Source: Pseudomonas sp. NFACC02 (lineage in GTDB: Bacteria > Pseudomonadota > Gammaproteobacteria > Pseudomonadales > Pseudomonadaceae). Taken from it: a stretch of DNA of 57,422 nucleotides. The stretch is taken from assembly GCF_900110765.1 (NCBI RefSeq), contig NZ_FOEO01000035.1:1-57422 (forward strand), read 5' to 3'. Below the pieces are notes generated by a model that did no database searches, had not been told where the DNA came from, and saw only the letters and a program-made list of their open reading frames with translations. The stretch's first letter is position 1. Each line of letters starts with the position of its first letter. This document shows positions 50,447-57,422 of this stretch, piece by piece. Made by a program: the position numbers and the translations under genes.

Positions 50447-52438
50447 GTGATTGTTAGTCCATGTAATGCACCAAAGACCCCTGGCAAGCGCTTGCGTAGC
50501 GCTCTGCTGGCCGGGTCGGCTTTGTTTTGTCTTTTCGGCGCCGGTCAGCTGTGGGCGTTCGATCTCGACGACGTGGCGACAAAGGCCAAAGAACTGGCCG
50601 GACAGAAATTCGTAGCCCCCAAGAGCAACCTTCCAGCGGAATTCCGTGACATGAAGTTTGCGGATTACCAGAAGATTCGCTTCCTGCAGGACAAGGCTGA
50701 ATGGGCCAATGACAAAACCCCGTTCAAGATCTCGTTCTACCACCAGGGCATGCACTTCGACACGCCGGTCAAGATCAACGAAGTGACGGCGACCACCGTT
50801 AGCGAGATCAAATACGACCCGAGCCGTTTTGACTTCGGTGACGTGAAGTTCGATCCCAAATCGACCGAGAATCTCGGCTATGCCGGTTTCCGCGTCATGT
50901 ACCCGATCAACAAGGACGACAAACAGGACGAGATCATGACCATGCTGGGCGCGAGCTACTTCCGCGTCATTGGCAAGGGTCAGGTTTATGGCTTGTCGGC
51001 GCGCGGCATGGCCATCGACACCGCGATGCCGTCCGGCGAAGAATTCCCGCGTTTCACCGAGTTCTGGATCGAGAAGCCAAACCCGGACGAGAACCATCTG
51101 GTGATCTTCGCGCTGCTGGACTCCCCACGCGCCACCGGGGCCTACAAGCTGACCCTGCGTCCGGGCACCAACACCCTGGTCGACGTCCAATCGCGCATGT
51201 TCCTGCGTGAAAAGGTCGGCAAACTGGGCGTTGCGCCGCTGACCAGCATGTTCCTGTTCGGTGCCAACCAGCCTTCCAAGGTCCTGAACTACCGCCGTGA
51301 GCTGCACGATTCCAGCGGTCTGTCGATTCAGGCGGCCAATGGCGAGTGGATCTGGCGTCCTTTGAACAACCCGAAACACCTGTCTGTCAGCAGCTTCTCG
51401 GTTGAAAACCCGCGCGGCTTCGGTCTGCTGCAGCGTGGCCGTGGCTTCAGTCACTACGAAGACCTGGACGACCGCTACGACAAGCGCCCAAGCGCCTGGA
51501 TCGAGCCTAAGGGCGACTGGGGCAAGGGCACCGTCGATCTGGTGGAAATCCCGACAGCCGATGAAACCAACGACAACATCGTTGCCTTCTGGAAACCGGA
51601 AACCCAGCCAGAGCCAGGCCAGCCGATCGACTTCAACTATCGGATCCACTGGACCATGGACGAAGACTCCATTCACTCGCCTGATCTGGGCTGGGTCAAG
51701 CAGACCCTGCGTTCGACCGGTGACGTGAAGCAGTCCAACCTGATCCGCCAGCCAGACGGCAGCGTTGCCTACCTCGTCGACTTCGTCGGCCCCACCCTGG
51801 CCAAAATGGGTGAAGACTCGGCCATCCGTAGCCAGGTCACCACCGACGACAACACCGATCTGGTCGAGAACAACCTGCGTTATAACCCGGTGACCAAAGG
51901 CTGGCGCCTGACGCTGCGCCTCAAGGTCAAGGACACCAACAAGCCTGTCGAGATGCGCGCTTACCTGCTGCGCGAGACGCCGGTTGAGCCAGGCAAGGAA
52001 CCTGCGCTCATCACCGCGGACAAATCAGACAAGAAGCCTGAGAAAAAAGCGGACGCCAAGGCAGTTGCGGTAGTAACGCCACCGAAAGATGAGAAAGCCG
52101 AAATCGTCAAAACCGATGCTGTGAAAGCCGGTGATGCGAAAGACGCCAAGGTGGCCAAGGCCGATGCGAAAGCCGATGGCAAAGACGCCTCCAAAGACGC
52201 AGGCAAAGGTGACAAGGCCGATGCGGCGAAATCGGCGGAAGCGGCGAAGGTTGCAGAAGCTAAGTCCGACGAGGCTTCGCGTCCTGAAGCTGCTCTGGGC
52301 GACGCTGCCAAAGCCAACAAAGGCGCCAAAGACACTCCGCAGCCAGCTGTAGAGGCCGCATCCACCCAACAGGGCCCGGCCATGAATCAACAGATTCTGA
52401 CCGAAACCTGGAGCTACCAGTTGCCAGCCGATGAGTAA
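50447..52438 (+). CDS. opgG: Periplasmic glucan biosynthesis protein G, with a long low-complexity insert
   Basis: A 663-residue exported protein needed to make osmoregulated periplasmic glucans; OpgG acts on the beta-1,2 glucan backbone made by OpgH. A signal peptide covers about 1-35 (SALLAGSALFCLFGAGQLWA), then FDLDDVATKAKELAGQKFVAP and SYFRVIGKGQVYGLSARGMAIDTA. E. coli OpgG is about 510 residues. The extra length is an insert of about 120 residues (523-645) made almost only of Lys, Ala, Asp and Glu, placed just before the final strand LTETWSYQLPADE, which is conserved. The GTG start follows GAGGG by seven bases. opgH overlaps the stop by eight bases. Confidence 0.94.
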   Translation: MIVSPCNAPKTPGKRLRSALLAGSALFCLFGAGQLWAFDLDDVATKAKELAGQKFVAPKSNLPAEFRDMKFADYQKIRFLQDKAEWANDKTPFKISFYHQGMHFDTPVKINEVTATTVSEIKYDPSRFDFGDVKFDPKSTENLGYAGFRVMYPINKDDKQDEIMTMLGASYFRVIGKGQVYGLSARGMAIDTAMPSGEEFPRFTEFWIEKPNPDENHLVIFALLDSPRATGAYKLTLRPGTNTLVDVQSRMFLREKVGKLGVAPLTSMFLFGANQPSKVLNYRRELHDSSGLSIQAANGEWIWRPLNNPKHLSVSSFSVENPRGFGLLQRGRGFSHYEDLDDRYDKRPSAWIEPKGDWGKGTVDLVEIPTADETNDNIVAFWKPETQPEPGQPIDFNYRIHWTMDEDSIHSPDLGWVKQTLRSTGDVKQSNLIRQPDGSVAYLVDFVGPTLAKMGEDSAIRSQVTTDDNTDLVENNLRYNPVTKGWRLTLRLKVKDTNKPVEMRAYLLRETPVEPGKEPALITADKSDKKPEKKADAKAVAVVTPPKDEKAEIVKTDAVKAGDAKDAKVAKADAKADGKDASKDAGKGDKADAAKSAEAAKVAEAKSDEASRPEAALGDAAKANKGAKDTPQPAVEAASTQQGPAMNQQILTETWSYQLPADE

Positions 52439-55019
52439 TTCACACGCCGTGCCAGAGTCTCTCAGCGAGTACCTGGCGCACCTGCCGATGAGCGACGAGC
52501 AGCGGGCCGAATTGGCCAGTTGCACTTCGTTCGCTGAGCTGCATGAACGCCTTTCGGCCCAGACCGTCACCGACCCTGCCGAGGCCGCCCAGGCCTCGGT
52601 CGGGCGTCGTCTGACGCTGACCACTGCTGACGAGTTGCAGGAAGCTGAAATGCTGAGCGTGGACGCCAGCGGCCGGGTCTGCCTCAAGGCTACGCCACCG
52701 ATTCGCCGTACCAAGGTGGTTCCCGAGCCATGGCGCACCAACATCCTGCACCGTGCCTGGCGCCGGATGACCGGCAAGACAAACCCGCCCAAGCCAAGTC
52801 AGGAAGATTTGCCGCGTGACCTGCCCAAGTCTCGGTGGCGCACGGTCGGTTCGATTCGTCGTTATATCCTGCTGATTCTCATGCTGGGCCAGACCATCGT
52901 CGCCGGCTTTTACATGAAAGGCATCCTGCCTTATCAGGGGTGGTCGCTGGTTTCGTTTGATGAAATCAGTCACCAGACCCTCTGGCAGACCGCTGTTCAG
53001 GTGATGCCGTACGCATTGCAGACCAGCATTCTGCTGCTGTTCGGGATTCTGTTCTGCTGGGTGTCGGCCGGTTTCTGGACCGCGCTGATGGGCTTCCTCG
53101 AGTTACTGACCGGTCGCGACAAATACCGTATTTCCGGTGCAAGCGCTGGCAACGAGCCGATCGAAGCCGGTGCCCGTACGGCCTTGGTGATGCCGATCTG
53201 TAACGAAGACGTGCCTCGGGTGTTTGCCGGTTTGCGGGCTACGTTCGAGTCGGTTGCCGCCACGGGCGATCTGGATCGCTTCGATTTCTTCGTGCTGAGC
53301 GACACTAACGAAACCGACATCGCCGTGGCCGAGCAACAGGCCTGGCTGGACGTTTGTCGCGAAACCGGTGGATTCGGCAAGATTTTCTACCGCCGCCGTC
53401 GCCGTCGTGTGAAGCGCAAAAGCGGTAACCTCGACGACTTCTGCCGCCGCTGGGGTGGTGATTATCGGTACATGGTGGTGCTCGACGCCGACTCGGTGAT
53501 GAGTGGGGAGTGCCTGACCAGTCTGGTGCGCCTGATGGAAGCCACACCGGACGCCGGCATTATCCAGACCGCGCCACGCGCCTCGGGCATGGACACGCTG
53601 TATGCGCGCATGCAGCAGTTCGCAACCCGCGTGTACGGTCCGTTGTTCACTGCTGGTCTTCACTTCTGGCAGTTGGGTGAATCCCATTACTGGGGGCACA
53701 ACGCGATCATCCGCATGAAGCCGTTTATCGAGCACTGCGCCCTGGCGCCGCTGCCGGGTAAAGGTGCTTTCGCGGGGGCGATCCTGTCTCACGACTTCGT
53801 CGAAGCCGCGTTGATGCGCCGTGCTGGCTGGGGCGTCTGGATTGCCTACGACTTGCCAGGCAGCTACGAAGAATTGCCGCCAAACCTGCTGGATGAACTC
53901 AAGCGTGACCGTCGCTGGTGCCACGGTAACCTGATGAACTTCCGCCTGTTCCTGGTCAAGGGCATGCACCCGGTTCACCGTGCGGTGTTCCTGACGGGGG
54001 TGATGTCTTACCTGTCGGCACCGCTCTGGTTTTTCTTCCTGGTGTTGTCCACGGCGTTGTTGGCAGTGAACACGCTGATGGAGCCGACATACTTCATGGA
54101 GCCACGCCAGCTCTATCCGCTGTGGCCACAATGGCACCCGGAAAAAGCCGTCGCGCTGTTCTCCACGACCATCGTGCTGCTGTTCCTTCCGAAGTTGCTG
54201 AGTATCGTGCTGATCTGGGCCAAGGGCGCTGTCGGTTATGGCGGCCGCATCAAGGTGACGCTGTCGATGCTGCTGGAGATGCTGTTCTCCATGCTGCTGG
54301 CGCCCGTGCGCATGATCTTCCACACCCGTTTCGTGCTCGCCGCTTTCATGGGCTGGGCCGCGACCTGGAACTCGCCGCAGCGTGACGACGACTCGACACC
54401 CTGGAGTGAAGCCGTCAAGCGTCACGGTCCGCAGACCTTGCTGGGCTTTGGCTGGGCATTGCTGGTGGCGTGGCTGAACCCGAGCTTCCTGTGGTGGCTG
54501 GTGCCTATCGTCGGTTCGTTGATTCTGTCGATCCCGGTTTCGGTGATCTCCAGCCGGACCAATCTCGGCCTGAAGGCACGTGACGAAAGTCTGTTCCTGA
54601 TCCCTGAAGAGCACACGCCGCCTCAGGAGCTGATCTCCACCGATCAGTACACCCATGAGAATCGCTGGCATGCGCTGAACGACGGCTTCGTGCGTGCCGT
54701 GGTCGACCCACAGCAGAACGCTCTGGCGTGTGCCCTGGCGACTTCTCGTCACCGTCATGCCGAGCCGATCGAATGGATGCGCGTCGAGCGCGTGCGTCAC
54801 GCGATCAAAGCCGGCCCGGAGCAGTTGAACAACAACGAGCGGCTGCAGTTGCTCAGCGACCCTGTCGCGTTAGCTCGCCTGCATGAGCTGGTCTGGGCCG
54901 AAGGCAATGAAGCCTGGCTGGAAGCATGGAGAGCCTCGGTGAAAGCCGATCCTCATGCGCCGCTGCTGCCGTTGCAGCCTGCCACGCACGTGAATGAGCA
55001 CACGCTCGCTAACGCGTGA
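52431..55019 (+). CDS. opgH: Glucan biosynthesis glucosyltransferase H
   Basis: An 862-residue inner-membrane family 2 glucosyltransferase that makes the linear beta-1,2 glucan chain from UDP-glucose and passes it to the periplasm. Two membrane helices come before the catalytic domain (around residues 140-220). The catalytic domain has ALVMPICNEDVPRVFAGL, VLDADSVMSG and DRRWCHGNLMNF, and further membrane segments follow. The start lies inside the end of opgG, so the pair is translationally coupled. A strong hairpin follows the stop. Confidence 0.95.
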   Translation: MSNSHAVPESLSEYLAHLPMSDEQRAELASCTSFAELHERLSAQTVTDPAEAAQASVGRRLTLTTADELQEAEMLSVDASGRVCLKATPPIRRTKVVPEPWRTNILHRAWRRMTGKTNPPKPSQEDLPRDLPKSRWRTVGSIRRYILLILMLGQTIVAGFYMKGILPYQGWSLVSFDEISHQTLWQTAVQVMPYALQTSILLLFGILFCWVSAGFWTALMGFLELLTGRDKYRISGASAGNEPIEAGARTALVMPICNEDVPRVFAGLRATFESVAATGDLDRFDFFVLSDTNETDIAVAEQQAWLDVCRETGGFGKIFYRRRRRRVKRKSGNLDDFCRRWGGDYRYMVVLDADSVMSGECLTSLVRLMEATPDAGIIQTAPRASGMDTLYARMQQFATRVYGPLFTAGLHFWQLGESHYWGHNAIIRMKPFIEHCALAPLPGKGAFAGAILSHDFVEAALMRRAGWGVWIAYDLPGSYEELPPNLLDELKRDRRWCHGNLMNFRLFLVKGMHPVHRAVFLTGVMSYLSAPLWFFFLVLSTALLAVNTLMEPTYFMEPRQLYPLWPQWHPEKAVALFSTTIVLLFLPKLLSIVLIWAKGAVGYGGRIKVTLSMLLEMLFSMLLAPVRMIFHTRFVLAAFMGWAATWNSPQRDDDSTPWSEAVKRHGPQTLLGFGWALLVAWLNPSFLWWLVPIVGSLILSIPVSVISSRTNLGLKARDESLFLIPEEHTPPQELISTDQYTHENRWHALNDGFVRAVVDPQQNALACALATSRHRHAEPIEWMRVERVRHAIKAGPEQLNNNERLQLLSDPVALARLHELVWAEGNEAWLEAWRASVKADPHAPLLPLQPATHVNEHTLANA

Positions 55020-55043
55020 TACCTGACTGAAGGTATCGAATAC

Positions 55044-55079
55044 AAAAAACCGCGAAGGCCTCGGTCTTCGCGGTTTTTT
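55044..55079. terminator. Bidirectional rho-independent terminator
   Basis: A perfect 14-pair stem (55044-55057 with 55066-55079) with an eight-base loop, starting in six A and ending in six T. It lies between opgH and the convergent chemoreceptor gene and can end transcription from both sides. Confidence 0.92.
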
Positions 55080-55126
55080 GTGTCTCACTGGTTCAGAAAC
55101 GTGGCTCCTGTGGCCGGCGCGCTGCA

Positions 55127-57067
55127 TCACACTCTGAACGCGCCCACCATCTCCTGCAATTGCGCACCCAGCCGGGCAAGCTCGACGCTTGAGGCAGCGG
55201 TTTCCTCGCTGGCAGCAGCGGTCTGCTCTGAGACGTCCCTTACATTCAGAACGCTGCGGTTGATCTGCTCGGCCACGACCGTTTGCTCTTCGCCCGCCGT
55301 CGCGATCTGCTGATTCATGCTCTGGATCGTCGAGACGGTCTGGGTGATGTGCTCAAGCGCAGTGCCTGCACGGCGGCTCAATTCCACGCTGCTGTCGGAC
55401 AGGATACGGCTGGCATCCAGCGTACTGACGACCTGCTGTGTACCGTTTTGCAGGGCTGCGATCAGCACTTCGATTTCCTCGGTCGATTCCTGAGTCCGCT
55501 GTGCAAGGCTGCGCACTTCATCGGCCACCACGGCAAAGCCGCGTCCGGCTTCGCCTGCCCGGGCGGCTTCAATGGCGGCGTTCAGTGCCAGCAGGTTGGT
55601 TTGCTGCGAGACCGACTTGATCACATCCAGCACGCCGCCAATCTTGTCGCTTTCCAGCTTGAGTTGTCCCATGGCCATGATTGAGTTGTCGACCTCGGTG
55701 GCCAGGCGCTCGATCTGACTGATGGCATCGGCGACCACCGTGTCCCCTTCCCGTGCTTGCTCGTCTGCCTGTTGCGCCGCGTCGCTGGCTTGTTCCGCGT
55801 TACGGGCGACCTCCATCACGGTTGATGTCATCTCGTTCATCGCCGTGGCGACCTGATCGGTCTCGTCTTTCTGGTTGCTAACGCCCGCGCTGGTTTGCTC
55901 GGTCACGGCGGACAACTGTGTTGCGGCGCTGGCGATTTGTGAAACGCCATCGCTGATTCCGCTGATCAGCTTGCGCAGGCTCTGAGTCATGTCCTGCATG
56001 CTGTGCTGCAAATCACCCATTTCATCGCGCCGCTGAACGTCGAGGTCCGTGCTCAGGTCACCTTTGGCGATGCGCTTGGCCGCAGCGAGCGTCTCGCGCA
56101 ACGGCGAGATGATCTGCTGAGTGATCAGCCAGGCCGCCAGCAGGCCCAGCAACATCGCCAACGCCGCAACGCTGATCAACGCTTTACGCGACTGGGCGGC
56201 CTCATCGTCGCGACGCAGGCTTTGAAGCGCGCTGAGCTCGCCTGTGGAAGACAGCAGGGAATCGCCCATGGCTTCCATGGACTCGTGCGCCGCCTCGGCC
56301 TGGGTTTGCAAGTCCTTGAACAGGATCAGTTGAGCCCGGTATTGCTGCAAAGATTGCCTGGCCGTCGCCAGGCTGCCGATGTCCCCGTCGGATTGATCTC
56401 CAGTGATCTGCTCGACTTCCTTCAATGCTTCATCAATGGCTGCCAATGCCCCTTCTTCATACAGGGTCTGGCCGCTGAACACATACGCCTGAACCTCGTA
56501 GCGCGCGTTCTGGATCTGTCGGCGCAACTGCATCAGGTTGGTGAACTCGTCCAGTCGTTCGCTGCTGTCCTGTTCCTGGCTGACGGCTTTCAATACTTCG
56601 CCTTCAACGACGCCAACCGCCTTGATCGCAGCGTCAGACAGGGCATTGAGTTGCAAGCGGGCGGTTTCGCGGGCCTGTAGCGACTGCCCCAACTCGGCGA
56701 ACGTTTTTTCCAGCGAGCGCACGGTATTGCTTTGAGTGTCGATCAATTTGAGGATGTCGGCGGGAGGACTGTCCTGTCGGAGTGACGACAGGTGCGCTTT
56801 GATCTCGTCGATGCGCGTCGTCACTCGTTTCCTGCCCTCGGCGGTGTTTTCCACACGAAATATGATGCGCTCGGCGCGCAGGTCCTTGGTCAACTCGTTG
56901 AGCCTGGCGATCGCGCTCAATGATTCAGAGCGTTCGATCATGGTGTCCAAGCTGTGCCATCCCGTGAGGGCGATTGCCATGGTCAGTATCAGCACCAGGC
57001 CGAACCCCATCGACAACTTGAGTTTGACACTGGTATTGGCCAGCGCCTGGTTGATGCCTTGCAACAT
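55127..57067 (-). CDS. Methyl-accepting chemotaxis protein
   Basis: A 646-residue transmembrane chemoreceptor. TM1 lies at about 17-37 (LSMGFGLVLILTMAIALTGW), then a helical periplasmic ligand domain of about 260 residues, whose size fits the double four-helix (HBM) type, then TM2 near 295-315 (ISVAALAMLLGLLAAWLITQQI), a HAMP domain (SPLRETLAAAKRIAKGDLSTDL) and the signalling hairpin with tip QQTNLLALNAAIEAARAGEAGRGFAVVADEVRSLAQRT. No C-terminal CheR-binding pentapeptide is visible. HBM receptors known in Pseudomonas bind TCA-cycle acids, but the ligand here cannot be read. It stands alone. Confidence 0.94.
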   Translation of the reverse strand: MLQGINQALANTSVKLKLSMGFGLVLILTMAIALTGWHSLDTMIERSESLSAIARLNELTKDLRAERIIFRVENTAEGRKRVTTRIDEIKAHLSSLRQDSPPADILKLIDTQSNTVRSLEKTFAELGQSLQARETARLQLNALSDAAIKAVGVVEGEVLKAVSQEQDSSERLDEFTNLMQLRRQIQNARYEVQAYVFSGQTLYEEGALAAIDEALKEVEQITGDQSDGDIGSLATARQSLQQYRAQLILFKDLQTQAEAAHESMEAMGDSLLSSTGELSALQSLRRDDEAAQSRKALISVAALAMLLGLLAAWLITQQIISPLRETLAAAKRIAKGDLSTDLDVQRRDEMGDLQHSMQDMTQSLRKLISGISDGVSQIASAATQLSAVTEQTSAGVSNQKDETDQVATAMNEMTSTVMEVARNAEQASDAAQQADEQAREGDTVVADAISQIERLATEVDNSIMAMGQLKLESDKIGGVLDVIKSVSQQTNLLALNAAIEAARAGEAGRGFAVVADEVRSLAQRTQESTEEIEVLIAALQNGTQQVVSTLDASRILSDSSVELSRRAGTALEHITQTVSTIQSMNQQIATAGEEQTVVAEQINRSVLNVRDVSEQTAAASEETAASSVELARLGAQLQEMVGAFRV

Positions 57068-57208
57068 GGTACGTCTCCTGCGAATGGGCGATAAACGCGC
57101 ATCGGCAGGGCAGGCTGACGCATGACCTGAAGAACGTGTAGGAGATTTCTGAGCGGAAAAACAAAGCGATGCCGTTCACAGAAATTGGCACGGTGACTTC
57201 ACCCCTTC

Positions 57209-57396
57209 GTCTGAATGCGGCCCATACCCCCTAACCTCGGACGTCTCCCACAGAGTCCGGGTTGAAGCACGAACCAGCGGCCAGACCGCAGGCCTGTGGG
57301 AGCCGGCTTGCTGGCGAAGGCGGTGGGTCATCAACCTCGATGGTGACTGACCCAACGCATTCGCGGCCCTCGTAACCTCGGACGGCTCCTACAGGG
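57209..57396. repeat. REP-like units at the right end of the window
   Basis: A truncated arm (57209-57253, GTCTGAATGCGGCCCATAC then CTAACCTCGGACGTCTCCCAC) and a full unit (57292-57396) starting CCTGTGGGAGCCGGCTTGC, with the GCGGTGGGTCA core and ending CTCGTAACCTCGGACGG plus CTCCTACAGG. The 355 bases after the chemoreceptor start contain no gene; the first 140 hold its promoter region without clear boxes. Confidence 0.8.
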
Positions 57397-57422
57397 CACC
57401 GGGTTGAAACACAGGTCTGTGT

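Noticed and set aside
53103..54800. A 565-codon minus-strand open frame inside opgH
   Set aside because: Complement of a clear glucosyltransferase, His/Arg/Gln-rich shadow.

Overview
The window is GC-rich, densely coded chromosomal DNA from a fluorescens/syringae-type Pseudomonas. The evidence is gene order and repeats: ilvA, rppH-ptsP, lgt-thyA, a Pseudomonas-style hut locus and opgGH, with intergenic repeats of the GTAGGAGCGCGCTTGCCC type typical of Pseudomonas REP elements. I cannot name the species. I see no rRNA, tRNA, CRISPR array, insertion sequence or phage gene.

Layout. 1-8738 is housekeeping: the 3' part of ilvA, a DUF2269 membrane protein, a HAD phosphatase, rppH, ptsP (nitrogen PTS enzyme I), an NRDE/TANGO2 protein, a TauE/SafE exporter, lgt and thyA. 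8739-12160 holds cyclopropane fatty acid synthase and a monofunctional catalase with a clear terminator. 12283-15161 is a divergent cadR/cadA metal-resistance pair sharing a MerR-type promoter. 15315-28548, all on the minus strand, is the histidine-utilisation operon, transcribed hutU, NCS1 permease (likely urocanate transporter), hutX, hutW, hutV, a hutH-like gene without the catalytic Ala-Ser-Gly, a normal hutH, hutT, hutI, hutG. The remaining hut genes (hutD, hutC and divergent hutF) lie at 34670-37531, separated from hutU by about 6 kb. That block carries two unrelated ECF sigma systems (a SigF/NrsF-type pair on plus; DUF3455, ECF sigma and two tandem anti-sigma genes on minus) and nhaA.

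37748-45225 holds two small lipoproteins, a DUF924 protein, fbp and the DUF3999/DUF2339 membrane pair. 45729-55019 holds glgP, pip, dtd and the osmoregulated periplasmic glucan operon opgGH, closed by a strong hairpin terminator shared with a convergent chemoreceptor gene. The window ends in REP repeats.

How it works together. Histidine or urocanate enters through HutT, HutXWV or the NCS1 permease. HutH deaminates histidine to urocanate, HutU and HutI convert it to formiminoglutamate, HutF deiminates that to formylglutamate and HutG releases glutamate and formate. HutC represses and responds to urocanate in known systems. The hutU upstream region shows a match to the HutC half-site pattern, a GG-N10-GC sigma-54-like element and distal TGTTAC/GTAACA half-sites.

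Most notable: (1) a remnant of a second ECF sigma gene between the two anti-sigma genes, with the ATGA overlap kept, showing a tandemly duplicated sigma/anti-sigma module that lost one sigma; (2) a GTAACC-N16-CGAA element overlapping the start of the SigF-like gene; (3) a histidase paralogue without its cofactor-forming triad; (4) a Lys/Ala/Asp-rich insert of about 120 residues just before the last strand of OpgG; (5) mosaic REP hairpins at four gaps within the hut operon.
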